Assembly: GCF_014203955.1 (NCBI RefSeq)
Contig: NZ_JACHKA010000001.1
Span: 1,178,001 to 1,242,000 of the forward strand
Length of the DNA stretch: 64,000 bases
Direction of reading: 5' to 3'
DNA from: Sphingobium lignivorans
GTDB taxonomy: Bacteria > Pseudomonadota > Alphaproteobacteria > Sphingomonadales > Sphingomonadaceae
In this document: positions 29,412-38,863 of the stretch, piece after piece
How the letters are laid out: every line of letters begins with the position of its first letter
Numbering within the stretch: the stretch's first letter is position 1
Made by a program: the position numbers and the translations under genes
Notes under the pieces: model-generated
What the model saw: the letters and a program-made list of their open reading frames with translations, nothing else
What the model was told of the DNA's origin: nothing
Database searches by the model: none

Positions 29412-31502
29412 ATGTCGCGCCGGTCGCTTGTTTGGCAGTCTTCTCCTGTCGGTTGGACGTTGGCGGCGATATCGGTGCTGATGTCCGCCGGTGCGGTTCA
29501 TGCCCAGGCCCCAAGGCCCGGGGTCGCCGCGCCGCAGCTTCCCGCCGAGGACGATCTGGATCTCGATCCCATGCCGGACATCGGCCTGGACTGGCCGGAT
29601 CTCGACGCGTCCGACGGGGCGCCGGCGGACCAGCCGGACGAACCCGTCGAGCCGCCACCTTTGCCCGTTCTTCCGCCGGAAGGAGAGGCGCCCGACGCCA
29701 CGCCACCCGCCGCTGCCGGCCCGCCCCCGGAAAGTGAAGCGCTGGCGACGATCGATCCCGCCGCGCCGCTGCGCTACGGCGTCACGCTCCAGGGCATCGA
29801 TGAAGCTGCGGACGACCTGTTCCGCTCCCGCTTCAATCAGCTCTCCGTGCTGAAGGGCGGGGAAGGCGAACGCGCGAACATCGCCCAGATCCGCCGGCGC
29901 GGCGAGAGCGATCTGGAACTGCTCGACGAGCTGCTGCGCGCGCGCGGCTATTATGACAGCCGCTCGCGCCTCCGCTTCGGGCTCGACGGCGGCACGGACC
30001 CGCGCATTGACGTCATCCTCAATGCCAATCCCGGCCAGCGATATGCGCTCAGCCAGGTCAACGTGAGCGGGCTGGAAGGCACGAGCCCGCTCGGGACGGA
30101 CCTGCGCGGCCTGTTCGCGGTGAAGCCCGGCGATCCGGCCGACACCGATCGCATCCTCGCGGAGACCGACAAGCTGCGCCTGGGACTGAGCGAGGGCGGC
30201 TATCCCTTTGCCGATGTGCGTGATCCCGTGCTCACCGTTGACCACCAGCAGCGCGACGTCCAGCTCAACCTGGGCGTGAATACAGGCAGTTTCCGCCGCT
30301 TCGGGGATATCGTCGTGAATGACGATGCGCCGTTCGATGCGAGCCACATCGCGGTTATCGCGCGCTTCCAGCCGGGCGATCCCTACAACCAGAGCGACGT
30401 GACCGATCTCAATCGCGCGCTGGTCGCCACTGGCCTTGTCTCGCAAGTGACGATCACACCGGAGGAAGGCAAGGACGACCAGACGGTGGACCTCGCCATC
30501 AGCATGCGCCGCGCACGGCCGCGCACCGTCTCGGGCGAGATCGGCTACGGCACCGGCGAGGGCGCCCGGATCGAGGCGAGCTGGCAGCATCGCAATTTCT
30601 TCCCGCCCGAAGGCGCGCTCACTGTGCGCGGCGTGATCGGCACGCAGGAGCAGAGCATCATCGCTGCCGTGCGGCGCAGCAATTTCGGCCGCCGGGACCG
30701 CGTGATCAATGCCGAGGTGGGCGTGGCGAACATCAACCAGCCGGCCTATCGCGCCGTCACGGCCGGCATCGCCGCGAGCCTCGAGCGCCAGACCAACATC
30801 ATTTTCCAGAAGGACTGGACCTGGTCCCTCGGCGCGGAACTGAGGATCAGCGACGAGCGCGATTTCTACGGCAGCGCGCTGGTCGAGCGGCGCAGGACCT
30901 ATGTGATCGCCGCCCTGCCGACCAGCGTGATCTATGACGGCAGCGACGATCTGCTCGATCCGCGCGAGGGCTTCCGGCTCGGCGGGCGCATCTCGCCGGA
31001 AATCTCCCTGCAGGACGGCGTGTTCAGCTATGTGCGCGCCCAGTTCGATGGCAGCGGCTACATTCCTTTCAATGATCGGGTGACGCTCGCCGGGCGCATC
31101 CGGCTCGGCACTATCGTCGGCGCCTCGGCCGAGCGCATCGCGCCCACCCGCCGCTTCTATGCCGGCGGCGGCGCATCCGTGCGCGGCTATGGCTATCAGG
31201 CGATCGGTCCACGGGACATCAACAATGATCCGGTCGGCGGACGCAGTCTCGGCGAGCTGGCGCTGGAGGCGCGCTTCCGCTTCGGCAGCGCAAACCAGTT
31301 CGGCATCGTGCCGTTCGTGGACGCCGGCACGATCTCGCCCGATCCATGGCCGAGCCTCAGCGAGCTGCGCGTCGGCGCCGGCGTGGGCCTGCGCTATTAC
31401 AGCAATTTCGGGCCCATCCGCATCGATGTGGGCACGCCCGTCAACCCGCAGCCGGGCGATTCCCGGATCGGCGTCTATGTGTCGCTGGGGCAGGCCTTCT
31501 GA
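29412..31502 (+). CDS. tamA: TamA, Omp85-family translocation subunit
   Basis: Outer-membrane half of the TAM complex, which helps place some autotransporters and lipids. The 696 residues start with a signal peptide ('VLMSAGAVHAQA'). An unusually long Asp/Pro/Glu-rich linker (about 40-115, 'EDDLDLDPMPDIGLDWPDLD') follows. POTRA domains come next ('RARGYYDSRSRLRFGLDGG', 'LSEGGYPFADVRDP', 'ARFQPGDPYNQSDV'). The 16-strand Omp85 barrel holds the hallmark 'RFYAGGGASVRGYGYQAIGP' and a C-terminal 'SLGQAF'. Its stop overlaps the tamB start (TGATG, 31500-31504). Confidence 0.9.
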   Translation: MSRRSLVWQSSPVGWTLAAISVLMSAGAVHAQAPRPGVAAPQLPAEDDLDLDPMPDIGLDWPDLDASDGAPADQPDEPVEPPPLPVLPPEGEAPDATPPAAAGPPPESEALATIDPAAPLRYGVTLQGIDEAADDLFRSRFNQLSVLKGGEGERANIAQIRRRGESDLELLDELLRARGYYDSRSRLRFGLDGGTDPRIDVILNANPGQRYALSQVNVSGLEGTSPLGTDLRGLFAVKPGDPADTDRILAETDKLRLGLSEGGYPFADVRDPVLTVDHQQRDVQLNLGVNTGSFRRFGDIVVNDDAPFDASHIAVIARFQPGDPYNQSDVTDLNRALVATGLVSQVTITPEEGKDDQTVDLAISMRRARPRTVSGEIGYGTGEGARIEASWQHRNFFPPEGALTVRGVIGTQEQSIIAAVRRSNFGRRDRVINAEVGVANINQPAYRAVTAGIAASLERQTNIIFQKDWTWSLGAELRISDERDFYGSALVERRRTYVIAALPTSVIYDGSDDLLDPREGFRLGGRISPEISLQDGVFSYVRAQFDGSGYIPFNDRVTLAGRIRLGTIVGASAERIAPTRRFYAGGGASVRGYGYQAIGPRDINNDPVGGRSLGELALEARFRFGSANQFGIVPFVDAGTISPDPWPSLSELRVGAGVGLRYYSNFGPIRIDVGTPVNPQPGDSRIGVYVSLGQAF

Positions 31503-34500
31503 TGGTTGGCGAGCCCGATCCTCCGCTGCCGCCCGAGACGCCCGGGGAGAGCGTGGCCGCGCCGACGCCGCGCCGCAAGCGGCCCTGGCTCGGCATGGCC
31601 CTGTTGCTGGCGCTGGTCGCGCTGATGGTGGGGCTGTGGGGCGGGGTGCGCTGGATCGACAGTCCGCCGGGCCATCGCTTCCTCATTCGCCAGATCGAGG
31701 GCCTGCGCCCCGCTTCGGGCTTGCGGATCGAGGTCGGCGCGATCGAGGGCCGCGTCTTCGGGGCCATGGTCCTGCGCGACGTGCGCTTCCACGATCCGCA
31801 GGGCCGCTTCGCGCGGGTGGCGCGCGCCGATCTCGACTGGTATCCGTTCGGCTGGCTCTCCAACAGGCTGGATATCGACCGGCTGCGGATTCACTCGGCC
31901 GATCTTGACCGGCTCCCGCAGTTCAATCCCTCCACGAAGCGCGGCTCCATCCTGCCCGGGTTCGACATCCGGCTGGGCGATCTGCAGATCGACCGGCTGG
32001 GCATAGGCGCCGGCATTTCCGGCACCCGCAGGACGTTGCGCGCGATCGGCAAGGCGGACATCCGCTCCGGACGGGCCGTGATCGACCTGCTGGCGGCCTC
32101 CGCCGACACAGCGGACGTGGTGCGGATCGCGCTGGACAGCCGGCCCGACGACCGGCGCTTCGACATCGATGCGGTGGTCTATGGTCCGCAAGGCGGCATC
32201 ATCACGGGCCTGCTGGGCACGCAGCGCTCGGCCGCCCTCACCATCCGGGGCGATGGCGACTGGGAGCGCTGGCGCGGCCGTCTCATCGCGCTGGACGGCG
32301 GCGCGCTCGTCACCAATCTGGCGTTGTCCGTGCAGGACGGCCGCTATCTCGCGCGCGGACCGCTGGCGCTGGTCGGGCCGCTCGCCAGCCTGCGCTCGCT
32401 TGCGCCACAGGGCAACGCGCTGCTGGATGCCGATCTGACATTCGAGCGCCGGGTCGCGCGGGGCACCGCGTCGCTGCAGGTCGCCGCGCTTCGCCTCGGC
32501 GTGGCCGGCGGAGTCGATCTCGGCCGCAACCGGTTCGACGATCTGCGGCTGGAGGCGGCGGTCGACCAGCCCGGCCGGCTGGCGGCGGGCGTCACGGGCA
32601 AGCCGCTTCTGCTGCGGGCGAGGCTGGCGGGGCCGTTCGACGACATCGCGCTCGATTATCTGCTCACGACGCCCGAGCTGCGGCGCGGCAAGACTGCGAT
32701 CCTCGATCTGCGCGCGTCCGGCAAGGCGCGCCTCACCGGTGCGCGAGGCAGCATTCCCATCCGGCTCACCGCCCGCTCGCTGGCGCTGGGCCTGCAACCA
32801 CTCGACGAGCGGCTGCGCAATCTCGTTGCGGAGGGGCGCATCCTGCGGGACGGCAACGCCTTGCGGCTGGCGCCCACCGCGATCCGCGCGAACGGCTTCA
32901 CTGGCCAGCTCGATGGTGCGGCCGATCTCGGCGAGGGGCGCCATGCCGCCAATCTGCGCGCCGGGTTCGAGGGGCTGGAGATCCGGGGGCTTGGCCGGCT
33001 CGATCTGGCCGCCGTGCTGCGGCTGGACCGGCCGCCGCGCGGGCAGGCGAGCTTCGGCGGCACGGCGCGGGCCGCGATGCGCCGGATGGACAATGGCTTC
33101 CTGCTCGGGCTGGCCGAAGGACTGCCGGTGCTGACCAGCAATCTCGCCATTTCGCCGGACGGGGCAATCGCGTTGCGCGGCCTGCGGCTCGCCGCGCCGG
33201 GACTGACGCTCGCCGGCAACGCCACCGTGGACGGACGCGGGATGCTGCGCTTCACGGGTGAGGGCGAGCATCGCGCCTATGGTCCGCTGCAGCTGACGCT
33301 CACCGGCGATCCGAGCCGGCCGGAAGTCGACGTGCTGCTCGCCCGGCCGCTGCCGGCGCTGCGCCTCGCGAACGTGCAGGCCCATCTCGTGCCGGATGCG
33401 CAGGGCTATGCGGTGAGCGTGGCGGGCGGATCGATGCTCGGGGCTTTCAAGGGCGAAGGCGCCATCCTGCTGCCGCCGGACGGGCAGGCGCGGATCATGC
33501 TTGCCAATCTCGGCGTGAGTGACGTGGTGGTGCGCGGCGAACTCGTCCCCGTCTCAGGCGGGCTCGAGGGCGCGCTGGCGCTGTCCGGCCCGGCGGAAGG
33601 CAAGATCGCGCTGTCCATGGTGGATAGCGTCCAGAAGGTCGCGCTGGACGTGGACCTTGGCGGCGCGCGGTTCACGGGCTCGCCCGCGATCACCGTGAAC
33701 CGGGGCCATGTGAGCGCGGAGATGCTGCTGAAGCCCGGCGCCGTCACCATCACCGGGGAGGCGCAGGGGCGGGGCGTGCGCGTCGGCACGCTGGCGATCG
33801 GCCGCGTCGCGGGCTCGCTCAATCTCGTCAATGGCGAGGGCACGGCCACCGTCTCGCTGAACGGCCGCAATGGCCGGCTCTTCCAGCTCCAGTCGCGCGC
33901 GTCCATCGCGGCGGACCGGATCGGCGTCGATCTGGAGGGATCGATCGACCAGCGCCCCCTGCGGCTCGACCGCACGGCGGTTTTCACGCGGGAGGCGGAT
34001 GGCTGGCGCCTCGCGCCCACGTCGCTCCGCCTGCAGGATGGCAGCCTGCGTCTCGCCGGCTTCATGGGCGCCGAGGCGACGCATGTCGATGCGCGCGCAC
34101 AGGGTCTGCCGATGGCCCTGCTCGATCTGGCGAACAGCGATCTGGGCCTGGGCGGCACGGCGGACGGCACGCTGGCGTTCGACTGGCCGCGCGGCGGCGT
34201 GCCGAGCGGGCGGCTGAACCTGCGCGTGAAGGGGCTGACCCGCTCGGGTCTCGCGCTCAGCTCCGCGCCGGTGGACATCGGCCTCAATGCCGAGCTGAAC
34301 AGCCAGCGCCTCGCCGCGCGCGCGCTGCTGGCCCGGGGCGGCAAGGTGGTCGGGCGCGGGCAGGCGCTGGTGACGCCGCTGGGCGAGGGTTCGCTCTCGC
34401 AGCGCCTCTTCCATGCGCCGCTGCGGGCGCAGCTGCGTTATGGCGGCGATGCGGACACGCTCTGGCGCCTCACCAATGTGGAGATCGTCTCGCTGGGCGG

Positions 34501-35701
34501 CGAGCTGCGCCTCGTGGCCAATGCCGGCGGCACCTTGTCCGATCCGCAGATCGAGGGCACGTTGACGACGCGGGACGGGCGCATCCAGAGCCCCGTGACC
34601 GGCATGACGCTGACCGGCGTGGCGGCGCGCGGCACCTTCGCGGGATCGCGCCTCACCATCGGCGAGCTGTCCGGACGGACGAACGGCGGCGGCTCCGTCA
34701 CCGGGACGGCGGCGTTCGATATCTCCGCCGAGCGCGGCATCGGCATGGACATTGATCTGCAGACCGAGCGTGCCGAGATCCTCAATCGGGACGATGTCGG
34801 CGCGCGCGTCACCGGGCCGCTGCGCATCCGCTCGTCCGGCAATGGCGGCGTCATCTCCGGCGATCTCGATGTGGTGTCCAGCCGCTTCATGCTCGGGCGC
34901 GCCTCATCCGTTGCCGAGATTCCGCAGATCCGCCTGGTCGAGCTCAACCGTTCGGGCGAGGAAGTCGAGCGCGCGCGTGCGATCGCGCCCTGGCGGCTCG
35001 ATGTGCGCGCCCGCGCCGCGAACGGCCTGACGGTCGAGGGGCTGGGCATGCAGAGCGAATGGTCGGCCGACCTCACCATCGGCGGGCTCGTCACTGCGCC
35101 GGCCTTCAAGGGCATGGCGAACCTCATTCGCGGCACTTATGATTTCGCGGGCAAGCGCTTCGATCTGGAAGAGGGGCGGCTGACTTTCCAGGGCGCCACG
35201 CCGGTCAACCCGACCCTCGATATCCGCGCGACGGCGGACGTGCAGGATCTGAGCGCCACGATCACCGTTACCGGCTCCAGCCTGCGGCCGATCATCACAT
35301 TCTCCAGCACGCCCGCCATGACGCAGGACGAGCTGCTCTCGCGGCTGCTGTTCGGCACCTCGATCACCAATCTCTCGGCGCCCGAGGCGCTGCAGCTCGC
35401 GTCCGCCGTCGCGGCGTTCCAGGGAGAGGGCGGGGGGCTCGATCCCATCAATGCCGTGCGCCGGGCGACCGGCCTCTCGCGCCTGCGCATCCTCCCCGCC
35501 GACACCACCACCGGGCAGGGCACGTCCATCGCGGCGGGCAAGAATATCGGCCGCGATCTCTATGTGGAGCTCATCAGTGACGGCCAGGGCTACAGCGCGA
35601 CCCGCATCGAATATCAGATCACCCGCTGGCTTTCCCTGCTCTCCAGCGTCTCGACCATCGGCCGCCAAAGCGTCAGCGCACGCGTCTCCAAGGATTATTG
35701 A
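31502..35701 (+). CDS. tamB: TamB, AsmA-like inner-membrane-anchored translocation subunit
   Basis: A giant periplasmic bridge protein of 1399 residues. A cytosolic Pro-rich N-terminus and one membrane anchor ('WLGMALLLALVALMVGLWGG', about 28-47) precede an AsmA/VC2487-like beta-taco body. The C-terminal DUF490 domain shows the typical end ('TVTGSSLRPIITFSSTPAMT', 'DELLSRLLFGTSITNLSAPE', 'GRDLYVELISDGQGYSATRI'). TamB-type proteins are known to span the periplasm and are implicated in phospholipid transfer. Translational coupling to tamA is visible. ATG 31502 is taken over upstream frames because it joins the stop of tamA. Confidence 0.92.
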   Translation: MVGEPDPPLPPETPGESVAAPTPRRKRPWLGMALLLALVALMVGLWGGVRWIDSPPGHRFLIRQIEGLRPASGLRIEVGAIEGRVFGAMVLRDVRFHDPQGRFARVARADLDWYPFGWLSNRLDIDRLRIHSADLDRLPQFNPSTKRGSILPGFDIRLGDLQIDRLGIGAGISGTRRTLRAIGKADIRSGRAVIDLLAASADTADVVRIALDSRPDDRRFDIDAVVYGPQGGIITGLLGTQRSAALTIRGDGDWERWRGRLIALDGGALVTNLALSVQDGRYLARGPLALVGPLASLRSLAPQGNALLDADLTFERRVARGTASLQVAALRLGVAGGVDLGRNRFDDLRLEAAVDQPGRLAAGVTGKPLLLRARLAGPFDDIALDYLLTTPELRRGKTAILDLRASGKARLTGARGSIPIRLTARSLALGLQPLDERLRNLVAEGRILRDGNALRLAPTAIRANGFTGQLDGAADLGEGRHAANLRAGFEGLEIRGLGRLDLAAVLRLDRPPRGQASFGGTARAAMRRMDNGFLLGLAEGLPVLTSNLAISPDGAIALRGLRLAAPGLTLAGNATVDGRGMLRFTGEGEHRAYGPLQLTLTGDPSRPEVDVLLARPLPALRLANVQAHLVPDAQGYAVSVAGGSMLGAFKGEGAILLPPDGQARIMLANLGVSDVVVRGELVPVSGGLEGALALSGPAEGKIALSMVDSVQKVALDVDLGGARFTGSPAITVNRGHVSAEMLLKPGAVTITGEAQGRGVRVGTLAIGRVAGSLNLVNGEGTATVSLNGRNGRLFQLQSRASIAADRIGVDLEGSIDQRPLRLDRTAVFTREADGWRLAPTSLRLQDGSLRLAGFMGAEATHVDARAQGLPMALLDLANSDLGLGGTADGTLAFDWPRGGVPSGRLNLRVKGLTRSGLALSSAPVDIGLNAELNSQRLAARALLARGGKVVGRGQALVTPLGEGSLSQRLFHAPLRAQLRYGGDADTLWRLTNVEIVSLGGELRLVANAGGTLSDPQIEGTLTTRDGRIQSPVTGMTLTGVAARGTFAGSRLTIGELSGRTNGGGSVTGTAAFDISAERGIGMDIDLQTERAEILNRDDVGARVTGPLRIRSSGNGGVISGDLDVVSSRFMLGRASSVAEIPQIRLVELNRSGEEVERARAIAPWRLDVRARAANGLTVEGLGMQSEWSADLTIGGLVTAPAFKGMANLIRGTYDFAGKRFDLEEGRLTFQGATPVNPTLDIRATADVQDLSATITVTGSSLRPIITFSSTPAMTQDELLSRLLFGTSITNLSAPEALQLASAVAAFQGEGGGLDPINAVRRATGLSRLRILPADTTTGQGTSIAAGKNIGRDLYVELISDGQGYSATRIEYQITRWLSLLSSVSTIGRQSVSARVSKDY

Positions 35702-36447
35702 GCGGCGGGGGGCATGACCGACAATCCCGCTGCTGAAGTCACTCGCCGTGCGATCAGCCAGTTCGCGGCCATCGCAACCGGGATCATGTAAGCGACGAGC
35801 AGGGAATCGACAGCCAACAGCATTGCCGCTGCCCAGAAGGGGCGGCCAATGGGAAGTACCGCCAGCGCATAATGCACGATCATGAGGGGGAGCAGCGCCG
35901 CCAGCATCAGGCCCAATGCCCATCCAAAGTGACGCCATGTCAGTTGGATGGATCGCAGGAAGCCGATGCCCCCATTGCCCAGTACGGCCGCGCTCTTCCA
36001 GGCGGCAAGGCCGATATCGAGGGCGAAGCTGGTCAGCAGCAGCACGCCGAGCAGGATAGCCGCGCCTCTTTGCGAAAGGCCGGCGGCCAAAAGCAATGGC
36101 AGGCTGTCATGCAGCAGGATCAGCCAAAGCACGGCCCAGAGCAGCACCGGGATGAAAAGGCGCACCGCCCGTGGATCAAGCGTTCGCGCGGCGAGCGGAT
36201 CGCTGTCGAAGGCATAGAATCGGATCGCCCAATAAGTCACGAGCGTGAGAGCAATCACCTTGAAGTGACCGAGCACCATGCGCAGGGGCGCATGTTCCGC
36301 TGCTTTCATCCTTTCCAGGCTGCCGTAGAATCCGAGCCACATCTCACTGATGTGCTGGACGAATTCGAAGGCGGCCGGGATCAGGAAGAGCAGCGGACAG
36401 AGCAAGGCATAACGCCATGCCATGCGATAAGGTTCGGTCAGAGGCAT
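35695..36447 (-). CDS. Multi-pass membrane protein, unknown
   Basis: 250 residues from ATG 36447, with six or so hydrophobic helices ('YALLCPLLFLIPAAFEFV', 'LLWAVLWLILLHDSLPLLLA', 'LGLMLAALLPLMIVHYALAV'). I do not recognise the family; the pattern is like uncharacterised DUF-type integral proteins. Its start overlaps the end of the XRE gene and its stop overlaps the tamB stop by 7 bp (convergent). It is third in a compact three-gene operon (DUF2975, XRE, this one), so it may be the target or partner of that small regulator module. Confidence 0.75.
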   Translation of the reverse strand: MPLTEPYRMAWRYALLCPLLFLIPAAFEFVQHISEMWLGFYGSLERMKAAEHAPLRMVLGHFKVIALTLVTYWAIRFYAFDSDPLAARTLDPRAVRLFIPVLLWAVLWLILLHDSLPLLLAAGLSQRGAAILLGVLLLTSFALDIGLAAWKSAAVLGNGGIGFLRSIQLTWRHFGWALGLMLAALLPLMIVHYALAVLPIGRPFWAAAMLLAVDSLLVAYMIPVAMAANWLIARRVTSAAGLSVMPPAAQ

Positions 36448-36668
36448 TCTGGCGAGTCCTCCCTGTCTGATGAAAAGGTCATGATGTCGCCGGGCTGGCA
36501 GTCGAGCGCTTCGCACAGGGCGGCCAGCGTGGAGAAACGGATCGCCTTCGCCTTGCCGGTCTTCAGGATGGAGAGATTGGCGAGCGTGATGCCGACGCGT
36601 TCGCTCAGATCGGTGAGGGTCATCCGCCGCGCATGGAGCATGTCGTCGAGGTGGATACGAACCGGCAT
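36438..36668 (-). CDS. Small XRE-family transcriptional regulator (YozG-like)
   Basis: 76 residues, almost only a Cro/CI helix-turn-helix: 'RMTLTDLSERVGITLANLSI' then 'LKTGKAKAIRFSTLAALCEA' and 'LDCQPGDIMTF'. This is the short type usually paired with DUF2975 membrane proteins. Its ATG (36668) overlaps the DUF2975 stop (TGATG), and its end overlaps the next gene by 10 bp. It is the natural candidate to bind the palindrome 37231-37260 upstream of the operon. Confidence 0.88.
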   Translation of the reverse strand: MPVRIHLDDMLHARRMTLTDLSERVGITLANLSILKTGKAKAIRFSTLAALCEALDCQPGDIMTFSSDREDSPECL

Positions 36669-37192
36669 CAGATCGTGCCTTCCAGTTCGTCGCACAACGC
36701 CGTCCCGACATCGAAAATTCGCGCGAGCACAAATGCGACGAGGACGCACATCCAGCCGATGATCGAGGGCCGCCAGTCCACCACATCGATGTGCCAGGTC
36801 CGCGCCCACCAGCTCAGCACGCCCGTCAGGAGATCGATGAACTGCAGCGTGAGCAGTGCCCATCCGGTGGTACGCAACCGCCGCGCATTAGCCGGCACGA
36901 ACGGGGAGCCGGTGCGGACCGTGTCCAGCATCGCCGAAAGACTGCGCAACAGCCATTCAATGGGCCACACGCAGACCATGCCGATCAGCATGAGAATACG
37001 GATGAAGCCGATGACGGTGTCGACGGGAACCACAGAGCCATATTTAGCGAGCAATTGCGCAGCGAGAGCGGCATGGAACAACCAGGTGCCGAGAAGCGCG
37101 ACGATCATCAGGGCGAGAAACGCGTAATTCCCCCAGCGCAGGAGACGGACAATCAGTGTCGTGCCTGCAATCAGTCTGTCACGTCGCTGCAT
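36668..37192 (-). CDS. DUF2975 family membrane protein
   Basis: 174 residues with four predicted membrane helices ('WGNYAFLALMIVALLGTWLF', 'FIRILMLIGMVCVWPIEWLL', 'TTGWALLTLQFIDLLTGVLS', 'IIGWMCVLVAFVLARIFDVG'). The DUF2975 hallmark 'GSPFVPANARRLRTTGWALL' is clear. A GTG at 37201 would add three residues; ATG 37192 has GAGGGTGG just upstream. The family commonly pairs with a small XRE regulator, as here, and is thought to be part of a stress or toxin-like sensing unit, with no proven function. Confidence 0.85.
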   Translation of the reverse strand: MQRRDRLIAGTTLIVRLLRWGNYAFLALMIVALLGTWLFHAALAAQLLAKYGSVVPVDTVIGFIRILMLIGMVCVWPIEWLLRSLSAMLDTVRTGSPFVPANARRLRTTGWALLTLQFIDLLTGVLSWWARTWHIDVVDWRPSIIGWMCVLVAFVLARIFDVGTALCDELEGTI

Positions 37193-37230
37193 CTTGGCCA
37201 CCCTCGGAAAGAGGGCATGATATATCTGTT

Positions 37231-37260
37231 TATCGATAAATCAATTATTGATTATCGATA
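37231..37260. promoter_or_regulatory. Palindromic operator before the DUF2975-XRE operon
   Basis: A 30-bp near-perfect inverted repeat: TATCGATAAATCAA facing TTGATTATCGATA, with one base of slip. It lies 39 bp upstream of the DUF2975 start, between it and the MATE stop, in a local AT-rich patch. It is most simply an operator for the operon's own XRE protein. Confidence 0.7.
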
Positions 37261-37273
37261 TAATTGCGTTGTG

Positions 37274-38668
37274 TCATTTCTCCGTGGATACCGTGGTCAG
37301 CCGGTGGCGCCAGCTGCCGTGGCGGAACCAGTAGAGGCAGAGCAAAGCTGCGGCGGCATTGGCGATGGGGTAGCTCCACCAGATGCCGAGGATACCCCAG
37401 TCCGTGCCGAAGGCGATGAGATAGGCTGCCGGCATCTGGAACATCCACTGCATGACGATCGAGATCAGCATGGAATGGCTGGGGCTGCCCGCGCCGCGGA
37501 AGGCGCCGAGCAGCGCCTGCGGCACGGTGAGCACGCCGAGGAACGGAAAATAGATATAGGCGAAGGTGGAGGCGCTTGCGATCACGTCCGGTTCGCCCGG
37601 TGCCAGCGCCGTCATCATGGTCGGGACGAACGGCAGGTGCGCGAGGCCGACGAGCGTCATGCCCGCAAAGCCCAGCCAGGCGGAGAGGCGCGCGGCTTCC
37701 TCTGCCCGCGCGGTGAGGCCGGCCCCGATATTCTGGCCGACGACTGCCGCCGTGGCGATCGACAGGCCGATCATCGGCGTGAACCAGAAATGGAGCGGCC
37801 GCGAGCCCACGCCATAGGCCGCGAGCCCCAGCGTGCCGAAGCTGGCGGCCAGCGCCATGAGCAGCAGCGAACTGAAGGTGCGGATCGCCTGCTCGATGGA
37901 AGCGGGCAGGCCCAGGCTGAGGGCGAGGCGGATATGGGCGGGGTCCGGCCGGAAATGGTGTCCGCGCAAATGCAGTGACGAGCGCCCGGAAAGCAGGTGA
38001 TGCAGCAGCACGAGCAGCGCGCCGATCTGGGCGATCACGGTCGCCAGCGCGGCACCGGGCACCCCCATCTCCGGGAACGGCCCGATGCCGAAGATCAGCA
38101 GCGGATCGAGCAGGGCATTGGCGATGACGCTGCCGATCTGCACCCGCATGGCGAAGCGCACTTCGCCCACTGCCTGCAGCATGGCCTGCAGCGCCATGAA
38201 GCCGAACATCGGCACCATGCCGACATAGCGGATCGCGAGATAATCCGCGGCGAGATCATGGATCGCCGGTTCCACGCCGATGAGCCTCAGCAGCGGCCCG
38301 ACAGTGGCGGCGCCTGCCAGCGTGAAGGCGAGCGCCATCAGCCCCACCATCAGCAGCGTCTGCGCGGCGACATGGTCGAGCCGGTCGAACCGCTTCGCGC
38401 CCGCATTCTGCGCGATCAGCACGGCCCCGGCCGTCGAGAGGCCCGAGCCGAGCGAGATCAGCACGAAGAAGAGCGGTCCGCTGGCCGTGATCGCCGCGAT
38501 GGCGGCCTCGCCGAGCCGGCCGACCCAGACGGCATTGACGATATCGAAGCTGGCCTGGGCGAGATTGGTGATGGTGATCGGCAGCGCGACGCGCAGTAGG
38601 ATGCGGGGCAGGGGGCCCTCGGTCATCGTGATGCCGGCTCTCGCTTTAGCCCCCGTCGCTCTTGCCAT
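37274..38668 (-). CDS. MATE-family multidrug efflux transporter
   Basis: 464 residues, twelve predicted helices in two MatE repeats (about 20-180 and 245-405). Family marks include 'RVALPITITNLAQASFDIVN', 'GRLGEAAIAAITASGPLFFV', 'AVGEVRFAMRVQIGSVIANA' and 'GLAAYGVGSRPLHFWFTPMI'. Such proteins export cationic drugs or metabolites with Na+ or H+. ATG 38668 has GGGGGAG upstream; the open frame runs back to 38791, but the extension is Arg-rich and not membrane-like. ATG 38626 is an alternative. Confidence 0.9.
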   Translation of the reverse strand: MARATGAKARAGITMTEGPLPRILLRVALPITITNLAQASFDIVNAVWVGRLGEAAIAAITASGPLFFVLISLGSGLSTAGAVLIAQNAGAKRFDRLDHVAAQTLLMVGLMALAFTLAGAATVGPLLRLIGVEPAIHDLAADYLAIRYVGMVPMFGFMALQAMLQAVGEVRFAMRVQIGSVIANALLDPLLIFGIGPFPEMGVPGAALATVIAQIGALLVLLHHLLSGRSSLHLRGHHFRPDPAHIRLALSLGLPASIEQAIRTFSSLLLMALAASFGTLGLAAYGVGSRPLHFWFTPMIGLSIATAAVVGQNIGAGLTARAEEAARLSAWLGFAGMTLVGLAHLPFVPTMMTALAPGEPDVIASASTFAYIYFPFLGVLTVPQALLGAFRGAGSPSHSMLISIVMQWMFQMPAAYLIAFGTDWGILGIWWSYPIANAAAALLCLYWFRHGSWRHRLTTVSTEK

Positions 38669-38806
38669 GGCCGCGTCTCCCCCTGCGCGCCCGATCGGAT
38701 GGCGGGACGGCCAGTCCGCCCTCACGGCCCTGCCGGACTTTGTCAACCGCCGCGCCGTTCTGCGCTTTCCGGATCGCGCGGATCGCGGCATATCATCCCG
38801 GCATGG

Positions 38807-38832
38807 AAAAGGCCCCGGCCTGCGCCGGAGCC
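38807..38832 (-). terminator. Rho-independent terminator of the aldehyde dehydrogenase gene
   Basis: A 9-bp stem GGCTCCGGC/GCCGGGGCC with a four-base loop, followed on the minus strand by TTTT. It is 32 bp after the aldehyde dehydrogenase stop. Confidence 0.8.
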
Positions 38833-38863
38833 TTTCCGTTTCACGATCCCGTGCGAAGGACGA

